A stretch of DNA of 64,000 nucleotides, taken from positions 186,001-250,000 of the forward strand of contig JAOTYL010000004.1 of assembly GCA_029861865.1 (NCBI GenBank), written 5' to 3'. The notes beneath the pieces are model-generated. The model saw only the letters and a program-made list of their open reading frames with translations. It was not told the origin of the DNA and made no database searches. This DNA is from Myxococcales bacterium. GTDB taxonomy: Bacteria; Myxococcota_A; Polyangia; Polyangiales; Houyiibacteriaceae. Positions within the stretch are counted from its first letter, which is position 1. Every line of letters begins with the position of its first letter. Shown piece by piece: positions 7,312-14,865 of this stretch. The position numbers were made by a program, and so were the translations under genes.

Positions 7312-9486
7312 TCAGTACCGAACCGCGCTGTAGCGTTGTGGCTCCGTGCGGGGCAGCGCCGTGGGTAGGGGTGGGAGCTGCTCGTCGGCAAACCATTGGT
7401 AGACCCCGTACGTCTGCAGCACGCGTCGTGTGTAGCGGCGAGTTTCGTCGTAGGGGATCTCCTCGATGAATACGTCCAAGGAACGTGCCGAGTCGTCTTC
7501 GAGCCAGCGACGGACGGCCCCCTCACCTGCGTTGTACGCAGCCGGGACGAGAGCCGGGTTTTGCTCGAAGCGATCCCACAACCACGCCATGTAGGCCGTA
7601 CCGATCTTCAGATTGACGTCGGGCTTCTTGAGGGTTCGTGGCGTGGCTTTGACACCCGCTTCCTCGGAAAACCGCTTCGCTGTGGGCAAGATCAGCTGCA
7701 CCAGCCCGTAGGCCTTTGCCCAAGACACGGCCTCAGGGTCGAACGAGCTCTCCTCACGAGCGACGGCTCTCACGAACGAAGGCGGAACTCCGCGGTCATC
7801 GGCGATCTTTTCGATGAGTGGGTAAAAGGACTGTGGGTATGTAGCCTCCCAGATCAACTTGCCTTCGCCTTTCGGCAACAAGCCTTCGAAGTCTTCGAAG
7901 TGCGAGCGGATCACGCGGCTCAACTTGGCTTCGGCCCCCGCGTGTTGAAGGAGCACCGCGCCGACCACCGCCATCTCCGGGTCGACCTGATCGCCTAGCA
8001 TACCCAGTGCCGCCATCTCTTTTGAAGCGTAGGTCACTTCGCCAACGAGCAGGAGCTCGACCATGCGCTCGAACGACGGGTCTTCGAACTCGTCACGCCA
8101 TGCAAACACCATTCGCGAAGGCCCATCGCCGGAACGCATCTCGGCAAGAATGCGATTCGCACGATCGGGCAAGACTTCGTGCAGGCGCCAAAGGGCCTGC
8201 TGCGCATAGTATCGAAGTGGCCACCGCTCTGCGATCTCTGCATAAGCCTCGACCGCGTCGATCCGACGCCCGAGCGAGAAAAGCGCACGCGCGCGCCAGT
8301 AGTTGGCGCGACCTGTGATGCCCTCTTCGCGCTCGTCGCCGCCTTTTTCGATCAGTTCTTCGAAGTGGCGCAGCGCCCTTTCGTATCGTCCGTCGCGAAA
8401 CTCGATCCAACCGAGCTCGAAGAGCGCCCGCGGCCACATGTCACCCTCGGGGTAGCGCCTCGGGATCGATGCCAATCGCTCGAGGGCTGCTTTGTTTCGG
8501 CCGTTTTCGAGCTCGGCAAGCGCCGCACGGTAGCTGGCGTCGTCGGCGAGCCGGTGATCGGGGGCTTCCTTTTCGAGCTTTGCGAACTGATGGATCGCCT
8601 CATCCCAGAGACCGATACGGCCGTAGGCGCGGCCCGCGTAGTAACGAGCCCACGCGCGCGTGTCGATCGCGATCTTGCCGCAGCGATCGGCGACCTCTCT
8701 CATGACCGGCGCGCCACGTGTCCGCTCGCGATCCTGGAGCAGCGATCGGCCTTGCTTGTAGCGAACGTCACACCACACGACCGAGCCTGCTTTTAGATTC
8801 CGCGCCAACCGGGCGAAGACTCGTTCGGCCTCGCGGTATCGTTTCGCCTGGTAGAACGCCTCACCTTTTTCGAGGCTCTGCTTGGCCCGCCCCCTCGGCT
8901 TGACGACCTGCACTTGGGGCGCTCCGTCCACTCGAATCTCCAAGTTGCCGGTCCCTTCCGAGGGCCCCAGGCGGGCCTCGATCGACTCTGCTTGGTCGCG
9001 ACCGGCCCAGTCGTCGGTCAAGCGTGCCACGATCGAGGCAGCAGCCTCTGGGTCCACACGTTCGAGAAGCATCGCGCGTCGAAGCTGTGCCCAGCGGGCC
9101 AAGGGGTGACGGAAAGTGCCGAGTGTATCGAGGTGCGCAATCGCGATGTTGGTGTACCCCTCTTTGGTTGCCGCCTCTGCCGCCAACCAATGCAGCCGGC
9201 CCTTGTCGTCGGCGCTGGCCTGCGGCAGTGCGGCTTCGGCGACCTCGCGGGCCTTGTCGGCGTTCCCCTTTTCGAGCGCTCGGCGCGCTTGCATCACGGT
9301 CGACCGGTCAGACAGCTTGACGACCTTAGGATCGAGAACCTTTGGCGGCGGCGCCGGTGTTTGTGTAACGGCTCGCTTTGGCCCTTCCAACGGCGGCCAG
9401 ACTTCACGGCGGACGTTCTGTTGCTGATGGCAGGCCAACAACAACCCAAAGCTACACGCCAGAGACCAAATCCGCATCATTATCAT
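7312..9486 (-). CDS. Soluble lytic murein transglycosylase, lipoprotein form with TPR arm
   Basis: The 724-residue product begins with a signal peptide ending in a lipobox (GLLLACH), so it is probably a lipoprotein. A long helical TPR-like superhelix fills residues about 60-540. The C-terminal SLT domain carries AREESSFDPEA with the catalytic glutamate near residue 575, then AYGLVQLILPTAKRF and PAYNAGEGAVRRW. It cleaves peptidoglycan strands to 1,6-anhydro products. Three in-frame ATGs occur within the first four codons; the outermost is given. Its 3' end is five bases from the convergent acyltransferase. Confidence 0.85.
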   Translation of the reverse strand: MIMMRIWSLACSFGLLLACHQQQNVRREVWPPLEGPKRAVTQTPAPPPKVLDPKVVKLSDRSTVMQARRALEKGNADKAREVAEAALPQASADDKGRLHWLAAEAATKEGYTNIAIAHLDTLGTFRHPLARWAQLRRAMLLERVDPEAAASIVARLTDDWAGRDQAESIEARLGPSEGTGNLEIRVDGAPQVQVVKPRGRAKQSLEKGEAFYQAKRYREAERVFARLARNLKAGSVVWCDVRYKQGRSLLQDRERTRGAPVMREVADRCGKIAIDTRAWARYYAGRAYGRIGLWDEAIHQFAKLEKEAPDHRLADDASYRAALAELENGRNKAALERLASIPRRYPEGDMWPRALFELGWIEFRDGRYERALRHFEELIEKGGDEREEGITGRANYWRARALFSLGRRIDAVEAYAEIAERWPLRYYAQQALWRLHEVLPDRANRILAEMRSGDGPSRMVFAWRDEFEDPSFERMVELLLVGEVTYASKEMAALGMLGDQVDPEMAVVGAVLLQHAGAEAKLSRVIRSHFEDFEGLLPKGEGKLIWEATYPQSFYPLIEKIADDRGVPPSFVRAVAREESSFDPEAVSWAKAYGLVQLILPTAKRFSEEAGVKATPRTLKKPDVNLKIGTAYMAWLWDRFEQNPALVPAAYNAGEGAVRRWLEDDSARSLDVFIEEIPYDETRRYTRRVLQTYGVYQWFADEQLPPLPTALPRTEPQRYSAVRY

Positions 9487-9574
9487 GAACCCTAGTGAGT
9501 TCGTTGAAGTCGGGCAAGTTCGCTAGTCAGGCGCGGATCGCCGCTGCCCCCACCCCGTGATAAGGGGACGGGAA

Positions 9575-11098
9575 GTGAGCTACAGCCTCCAGATCGGCCT
9601 TCGGTACCTCCGTTCGAAGAAGCGCGCCACGGTCTCGATGATCACCCTGATTTCGATCATCGGCGTCGCCCTCGGGGTTGCCGCGCTTTTGGCGGTGCTG
9701 TCGATCACGACTGGCTTCGAGGAGTCGTTCCGGGACAAAGTCCTCGGGGTCAATGCGCATGTTCTCATCCTGAAGTACGGACGTGAGTTCAGCGACTACC
9801 CCGAGGTCCTCGCATCGGTCGGCGAAATGCCCGAGGTCGCTGGCATCGCCCCCTTCTCGATCAACGAGATGATGTTGACCAAGGGGGACCGACGCGCCGT
9901 CGTGCTCGTCAAGGGCGTCACCCCCGAAGGCGTCAGCACCGTCCTCGACCTTCCGGAGCAGATCATTGCCGGTGATTTGAAGGGCCTCCGTCGCGAGGGC
10001 GCCGCGCCATCCCCCGATCCACGCGTCGTCCCCGAGGACGACTGGGACTGGCTCCGGAGCTTCAAAGATGCCGAATCAGAAAAAGGGGACAGTCCCCGTT
10101 TTCGGAAACCGCCCGCGGTGTGGGAGAAGGACCGGGCGCGCGAAGGAGCGCGCAAGTCCCTCGGCAGGGTCGCCAAGCCGTCGCAGGTCGAGGCGATATT
10201 GGGAGAGCTCAGCGAGGACGAGCTCGAGCTCCCCGAGGACCCAGCGTGGGAGGCGGGGCTTTCGATGGGCGCAGGCCAAGAGCCCCTCGCTGCGCTTCCT
10301 GGGGTCGTCGTCGGAAAGACCCTCGCCGCCGACCTCGGCCTCGAGGTGGGCGACCGGGTCCGGATGATCTCTCCCCTGGCAGCGCTTGGAATGACGCTCT
10401 CCGGAACCGGCGCAACGGCCACCCGGTCGCGAGAGTTCCGGGTGATCGGGGTGTTTGAGGCCGGTTTTCAAGAGTACGACTCGGGCCTGGTGTACACCGA
10501 CCTCTACGAGGCCCAACAGCTCTTCGACGAGGGCGACAATGTCACCGGGGTCGAGCTCCGCGTGTTCGATCTGGACAACTCGGAGGCGCTCGCTCGCCGC
10601 ATTGAGCAAGACCTCGGAGGCGCTTTTCATACCCTCGATTGGTCCGAGCTCAATCGCAACCTCTTCACCGCGCTCGAGGTGCAGAAGATCGCGCTCACCT
10701 TGGTGATCGCCACGATCATTTTCGTCGCGGCCTTCAACGTGATCGCGACCTTGATCATGATCGTCCTCGAAAAGAAGCGGGAGATCGCGATTCTCAAGGC
10801 GATGGGGGCCACCGATGCGACCGTGCTCGGGGTTTTCATGGTCCAGGGCATCGTCGTCGGCGTCGTCGGGACTTTACTCGGCGTGCTAGTCGGCGGCGGG
10901 ATCGTCGCCTATCTCGACCGTATACAGTTCCCGCTCGACCCGAAGGTGTACCTGATCGACCACTTGCCGGTCGTCTTGAGCCCTAGTGTGTTCCTAGTCA
11001 CGATCGCCATCGCCCTACTGATCTGCACGGTCTCGACGATCGCTCCTTCGTGGTGGGCGGCGCGGATGCTCCCGGTAGATGGTTTGCGTTACGAGTGA
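9575..11098 (+). CDS. LolC/LolE-type lipoprotein-releasing ABC permease with an internal insert
   Basis: The N-terminus (SLQIGLRYLRSKKRATVSMITLIS followed by a membrane helix) and the three C-terminal membrane helices after residue 365 match LolC/LolE/FtsX-type permeases, which extract lipoproteins from the inner membrane with the LolD ATPase. I start at GTG 9575, preceded by AGGGGA and aligning with the E. coli start; a GTG at 9557 would add six residues. The 507 residues exceed the usual 400-415: a charged stretch at about 145-240 is inserted in the periplasmic domain and includes a segment encoded by a GGGGACAGTCCCC palindrome. No lolD is adjacent on this side; the tRNA-Gly follows. Confidence 0.85.
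   Translation: MSYSLQIGLRYLRSKKRATVSMITLISIIGVALGVAALLAVLSITTGFEESFRDKVLGVNAHVLILKYGREFSDYPEVLASVGEMPEVAGIAPFSINEMMLTKGDRRAVVLVKGVTPEGVSTVLDLPEQIIAGDLKGLRREGAAPSPDPRVVPEDDWDWLRSFKDAESEKGDSPRFRKPPAVWEKDRAREGARKSLGRVAKPSQVEAILGELSEDELELPEDPAWEAGLSMGAGQEPLAALPGVVVGKTLAADLGLEVGDRVRMISPLAALGMTLSGTGATATRSREFRVIGVFEAGFQEYDSGLVYTDLYEAQQLFDEGDNVTGVELRVFDLDNSEALARRIEQDLGGAFHTLDWSELNRNLFTALEVQKIALTLVIATIIFVAAFNVIATLIMIVLEKKREIAILKAMGATDATVLGVFMVQGIVVGVVGTLLGVLVGGGIVAYLDRIQFPLDPKVYLIDHLPVVLSPSVFLVTIAIALLICTVSTIAPSWWAARMLPVDGLRYE
10081..10104. repeat. REP-like palindrome inside the Lol permease gene
   Basis: The core GGGGACAGTCCCC at 10085-10097 has six-base arms around one central base, flanked by A-rich and T-rich ends (AAAA before, GTTTTCGG after). 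It is read through in frame as part of the protein. The same core occurs again at 63543-63555. Confidence 0.6.
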
Positions 11099-11180
11099 CC
11101 TCGGGTTGAGAGCCGACTTCACCGACGATGGCGGAGAGCTTGACGGGCTAGGCCCAGCGAGCTACCAATCCGGTCCTTTT

Positions 11181-11255
<75 letters not shown>

Positions 11256-11262
11256 AAAATCG

Positions 11263-12444
11263 CTAGTCGTTGCGGGTGGTTTGGCGACGGCTGACGTTTC
11301 GAGCGTCGTCCCCAGGCTGGGAACCTTCCACCCGATCTTCCACTTTGCGACCGTCGACCAGCGCTAGCGCGCGTTCGACGGCGCTCTGCTTCTCATCGCG
11401 CTCGATGTGTGAGTAGTGCAGGAACATTTCCTCCGTCTCGTGGCCGATCATCGAACGCGTGATCGCGCCCGAGGCCACTTGCCGGAGCAAATTGTTCCAG
11501 GTGCGGCGAAAGCCGTGGAGGGTAAAGCGGTCGGCAACGCCAGCCGCTTTGAGAGCTCGCTCAAGGGGCTTTCGGAGCGAGGCATTGCGTCGATGGGTCC
11601 CGACGCGACTCGGAAAGAGCAGGCCCTCGGAGAGCCCTAGGGCCTGCTTTCTGACGAGCCGCTGCCGGTGTTGCTTCAGCACTGTCTTGAGTGGCGGCGG
11701 AAGAGGGACGTCTCGGACCTTGCCGGTCTTCGTCGTGCCCACGCGCCCCTGCCACTGGGAGCGCCGGATCCAGATCACGTTGGCATCCTCGTCGATGTCG
11801 TCCCACCGGAGCGCTGAGACCTCGCCGAAGCGAGCGCCCGTGAGCGCCATCGTCAGGAACAGCGGGTACCAGTCCGGCTCGTGTTCGCGAAGGTAGGCCA
11901 GGACCCGCTGCAGGTCTTCGGGCTTCAGCCGGTTCCCGACCGGTGGGTTCTCCGGAAGCGTTCGCACCCGAGCACAGGGGTCCCGGGGCAGTCCGAGATC
12001 GGCCTGAGCGTCCCGGAGCAAGGCCCGGAGCACCCGCAGCCGCGAGTTGACCGTGCTGGCTTTCGCGTGTTGGGCATCGCGCCAGAGGATCACGTCCTGC
12101 GGCGAGATGGCGTCTACGTAGAAGTCCCCCAAGGCAGGTAAGATGTGGCGGTCGAGCATGCCCGCGTACTTGTCCCGCGTGGAGGGCTTAAGAGTGGGAA
12201 TCTTCCCACGCATCCACGAGCTCGCGTATTCGCCAAGGCGAAGCCGCTGTCGTGGGGTCGCGCCGCTCGAAAGCAACTCGGCTCGAAGAAGCTCCCGTTT
12301 GGAGTTGGCTTCGGCCATGTTGGCGGCGGCGATCACTTGCTTCTGGTCCTTCTTCTTGCTTGTCTTCGGGTCGATCCAGGTCACTCTCACTCGATAGCGA
12401 CCCGACGACAGGCGTTCGATTCCCGGATACCGAGATTTGCTCAT
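11263..12444 (-). CDS. Tyrosine recombinase/phage-type integrase
   Basis: The 393-residue protein has an N-terminal AP2-like arm-binding part (SGRYRVRVTWIDPKTSKKKDQ), a SAM-like core-binding domain (residues about 75-160) and a catalytic domain with the R-H-R-Y set: Arg in ALTGARFGEVSAL, HGFRRTW, GHETEEMF and Tyr in LHYSHI. The open frame extends upstream, but ATG 12444 is chosen because GGGAGGAG lies six bases before it and the following residues start the family's usual sequence. It lies eight bases from the tRNA 3' end and should recombine the repeats at 11211 and 17779. Confidence 0.92.
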   Translation of the reverse strand: MSKSRYPGIERLSSGRYRVRVTWIDPKTSKKKDQKQVIAAANMAEANSKRELLRAELLSSGATPRQRLRLGEYASSWMRGKIPTLKPSTRDKYAGMLDRHILPALGDFYVDAISPQDVILWRDAQHAKASTVNSRLRVLRALLRDAQADLGLPRDPCARVRTLPENPPVGNRLKPEDLQRVLAYLREHEPDWYPLFLTMALTGARFGEVSALRWDDIDEDANVIWIRRSQWQGRVGTTKTGKVRDVPLPPPLKTVLKQHRQRLVRKQALGLSEGLLFPSRVGTHRRNASLRKPLERALKAAGVADRFTLHGFRRTWNNLLRQVASGAITRSMIGHETEEMFLHYSHIERDEKQSAVERALALVDGRKVEDRVEGSQPGDDARNVSRRQTTRND

Positions 12445-12691
12445 TGGCTCCTCCCGTCCCGGACGTTGCGTACCGATGCGGAGCATACCGCTGACACCCG
12501 TCGATGAGCCAGCGGTCGAGCGTCGAACGGCGAAACATCAGAGTACGCCGTGCACCGCGACCGTCGGGTGTCAGGACGCCGCGGCTGACGAGAGAGCGGA
12601 CACCCGACGGCGTCAGCCCGAGGAATCCCGCGGCCCTGCGACAGTTCAGCCATGCGTCGTCGTCCCATGGCGCCGTCATCGTGGCTTGCAA
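12188..12691 (-). CDS. Helix-turn-helix excisionase-like protein, 3' part overlapping the integrase
   Basis: Residues about 14-66 form a MerR/excisionase-type winged helix: LNCRRAAGFLGLTPSGVRSLVSRG, then RRTLMFRRSTLDRWL. Such small proteins steer integrase toward excision or recognise element DNA. The gene is just upstream of the integrase on the same strand, the usual place. Its frame does not stop before the integrase but runs 257 bases into it, in another frame, giving 167 residues where about 70-100 would be normal. The last 85 residues are probably not selected; a lost stop or frameshift is likely. The start could also be the ATG at 12679. Confidence 0.6.
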   Translation of the reverse strand: MQATMTAPWDDDAWLNCRRAAGFLGLTPSGVRSLVSRGVLTPDGRGARRTLMFRRSTLDRWLIDGCQRYAPHRYATSGTGGANEQISVSGNRTPVVGSLSSESDLDRPEDKQEEGPEASDRRRQHGRSQLQTGASSSRVAFERRDPTTAASPWRIRELVDAWEDSHS

Positions 12692-13214
12692 CTAGAGAGA
12701 TCGATTGCGTTCACACGATCATTATCGGTATTGCCGCCGACTAAGTTGCATGTGCTCGACCGCTTTTTTCCTCTGCAGCGTGTGACTCTCAGTGCCAGCG
12801 AGTGACAGAAAGTGACTACATGGGACAACATGGGACCCAACTTGTTGGGGCAAGGCATAGTTTTGGCAGACACCAAAACTGCAAGCGCGTCGCGAGGACG
12901 TCTCTCACGTCCTCGCTTGGGCACTTGGGGAGCGCGCTCAACGCCTTCGGCTTATTCGCGCATACAAGCGCCAGAGCAAATAGTAAGTTCAAGCCGCTGT
13001 CTCGGATCGCGAGACCCCCAAGAAAGACACGACAGCGCCGCCGCGGTTTGCGATACTTTGCATAGGGGTGGATCGAGTGAGAAAGGCAACGGTAGTGCCT
13101 TTAGCCCTTGGGCCCACTCTGCGAACCGAATTCCGCCGTACTCGATCGCCGCGATTCACGATGTTGTCGGCCGGCGGTTCAACTGGCTACCCTGATAGGG
13201 GTGGGACCTCGGCG
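12692..13214. other. Gene-poor stretch inside the element
   Basis: These 520 bases between the excisionase-like gene and the first propeller lipoprotein hold no convincing gene in any frame. The one structured part is the set of short direct repeats near 12801-12836. The last 60 bases resemble the sequence upstream of the second lipoprotein (14806-14865), so the duplication of those genes included their leader. Confidence 0.5.
12801..12836. repeat. Short direct repeats with 10-base period
   Basis: AGTGAC occurs at 12801 and 12811, and ACATGGGAC at 12818 and 12828. Both pairs are spaced 10 bases, one helical turn, as expected of a protein-binding array. A weaker AGTGCC is at 12791. They lie about 110 bases upstream of the excisionase-like gene and might be integrase-arm or regulator sites. 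Confidence 0.45.
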
Positions 13215-14615
13215 ATGGCTTCGATGAAACTGTTATTCACCTCGCTCTTGCTGACAGCGACTTTCGTAGGCTGCGGCAACGGCGGAACGGTCGGTGCGGG
13301 CGGCGGCGGCGGAACGGCTGGCGTTGGCGGTTTCGGCGGGATCCCGTGGGAACCAGACGGCATGTGGGGCGTGGCGGAGCCCATCGAGACCGCGGCGTCT
13401 ACGAGGCAAGTCGAATTGGCGGTCGACGCCAGCGGGAACGCGGTCGCAGTGTGGGTGCGAGACGGCGAAGTCTGGTCGAACCGCTGGACGCCAGGTAGCA
13501 GCAGGGGCACCCCGGTGCGCATCGACGATGGTGCCCCTCCCGGTTACATCTTGTTTCCGCAAGTAGCGATCGATCCGAGCGGGAATGCGGTCGCCGTGTG
13601 GGGCCGCCATGAGCCCGGGGTCGCAGATTTCACCATGTGGTGGAACCGCTGGACGCCGGGCGACGGTTGGGGCACGGCCGAGCGCATCGATACCGACGAC
13701 GATCTGACCGACCGCCCTCCCGATATACTTGAACATCCCGAGGTGGCGATCGATGCAGGCGGGAACGTGGTCGTCGTGTGGCCCCAAACGGAGGGGAACC
13801 ACATCAACATCTGGTCGAACCGCCGGACGCCGAATGGCGGGTGGGGCACGGCCCAGCTGATCGAGAGCAACGATGCCCTCTTCTGGGCTTTTGGCCCGGA
13901 GGTGGCGGTCGACCCAAGCGGGAACGCGATCGCCGTATGGATTCAGATGGACTATGAACGTAGCGGCACGTGGTCGAACCGCTGGACGCCGGAGGGCGGC
14001 TGGGGCACCGCCGAGTACATCGGGGACGACGACGACAGCGGCATCGGGGGTGGACAACTCCAAGTGGCGATCGACGCGAGCGGGCATGCGATCGCTGTGT
14101 GGAAGGAACCAGACCAGTACGTCTGGTCGAACCGCTGGACGCCGGAGGGCGGCTGGGGCACGGCCGAGCGCATCCACGACGATGCGCCCAATGTTGTAGG
14201 CCTCGCCCAAGTGGCGGTTGACGGGAGCGGGAACGTGGTCGCCGTGTGGGTCCAATCGGACGGCGCGCTGAGCCATATCCATTCGAACCGCTGGACCGCG
14301 GACGGCGGCTGGGGCACGGCGGAGCGGATCGAAACCGAGGATGCCGAGGATGCCTGGTATCCCCAAGTGACGGTCGATGCGCGCGGGAACGCAGTCGCCG
14401 TCTGGGAATACACCGTTAGCGATACCGTCTGGACTAACCGTTGGACGCCGAGCGGAGGCTGGGGCACGCCGGAGCGCATCAACACCTACGATCCCGTCTA
14501 TGCCGAGCCTGGTCATTCTTCAAGGCCCCGAGTGGCCATCGACGCGAGCGGCAATGCGGTCGCGGTCTGGTCGCAAGAGGACGGCGTCTGGTGGAACCGT
14601 TTCGAAAAGAAGTAG
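13215..14615 (+). CDS. Lipoprotein with eight propeller-like repeats (cargo protein 1)
   Basis: The 466-residue protein starts MASMKLLFTS and has a lipobox ending ATFVGC, then a Gly-rich linker. The rest is eight repeats of about 45-55 residues with the pattern VAVDASGNAVAVW ... WSNRWTP-GGWGTAERI. The N-terminal segment GMWGVAEPIE equals the tail of a repeat and the C-terminus stops at WWNRFEKK, the head of one, so the ends complete one blade. This suggests an eight-bladed propeller closed by overlap of N- and C-termini. The substrate is unknown; a cell-surface binding role is likely. The longer upstream frame was rejected because the lipoprotein signal begins here. Confidence 0.75.
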   Translation: MASMKLLFTSLLLTATFVGCGNGGTVGAGGGGGTAGVGGFGGIPWEPDGMWGVAEPIETAASTRQVELAVDASGNAVAVWVRDGEVWSNRWTPGSSRGTPVRIDDGAPPGYILFPQVAIDPSGNAVAVWGRHEPGVADFTMWWNRWTPGDGWGTAERIDTDDDLTDRPPDILEHPEVAIDAGGNVVVVWPQTEGNHINIWSNRRTPNGGWGTAQLIESNDALFWAFGPEVAVDPSGNAIAVWIQMDYERSGTWSNRWTPEGGWGTAEYIGDDDDSGIGGGQLQVAIDASGHAIAVWKEPDQYVWSNRWTPEGGWGTAERIHDDAPNVVGLAQVAVDGSGNVVAVWVQSDGALSHIHSNRWTADGGWGTAERIETEDAEDAWYPQVTVDARGNAVAVWEYTVSDTVWTNRWTPSGGWGTPERINTYDPVYAEPGHSSRPRVAIDASGNAVAVWSQEDGVWWNRFEKK

Positions 14616-14642
14616 CCGCTGATGTTAGCCAGGCTGCCATAG

Positions 14643-14795
14643 CCAGGATGTCGAAGTCGGTCAGTCAAGAACGCCCTAACCGAGCGTGAAGAGAAGGCTG
14701 AGCTTCGTCGAACCTTGGGCGAGGTGGAACGCAATGCGGTCGAGCTTAAGCGCATCATCGCACACCTTGTTCGTTCCAACGGCGCGACCAGATGA
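14643..14795 (+). pseudogene. Short coding remnant with coiled-coil character
   Basis: An open stretch of 50 codons without a start codon ends at TGA 14793-14795. It reads as a charged helix (LTEREEKAELRRTLGEVER, later ELKRIIAHLV). It lies between the two duplicated lipoproteins and looks like the C-terminus of a lost gene, family unknown. Confidence 0.3.
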
Positions 14796-14865
14796 AGCCC
14801 CGCGACTCGCGATGTGGCGGGCGGGCGGCCCAACTGGTTACAGTGATAGGGTGGGGACCTCTGCG

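Noticed and set aside
13233-14516. A 427-codon minus-strand frame opposite the first propeller lipoprotein
   Set aside because: It is a shadow of the repeated blades; the plus-strand frame has a lipobox and regular repeats.
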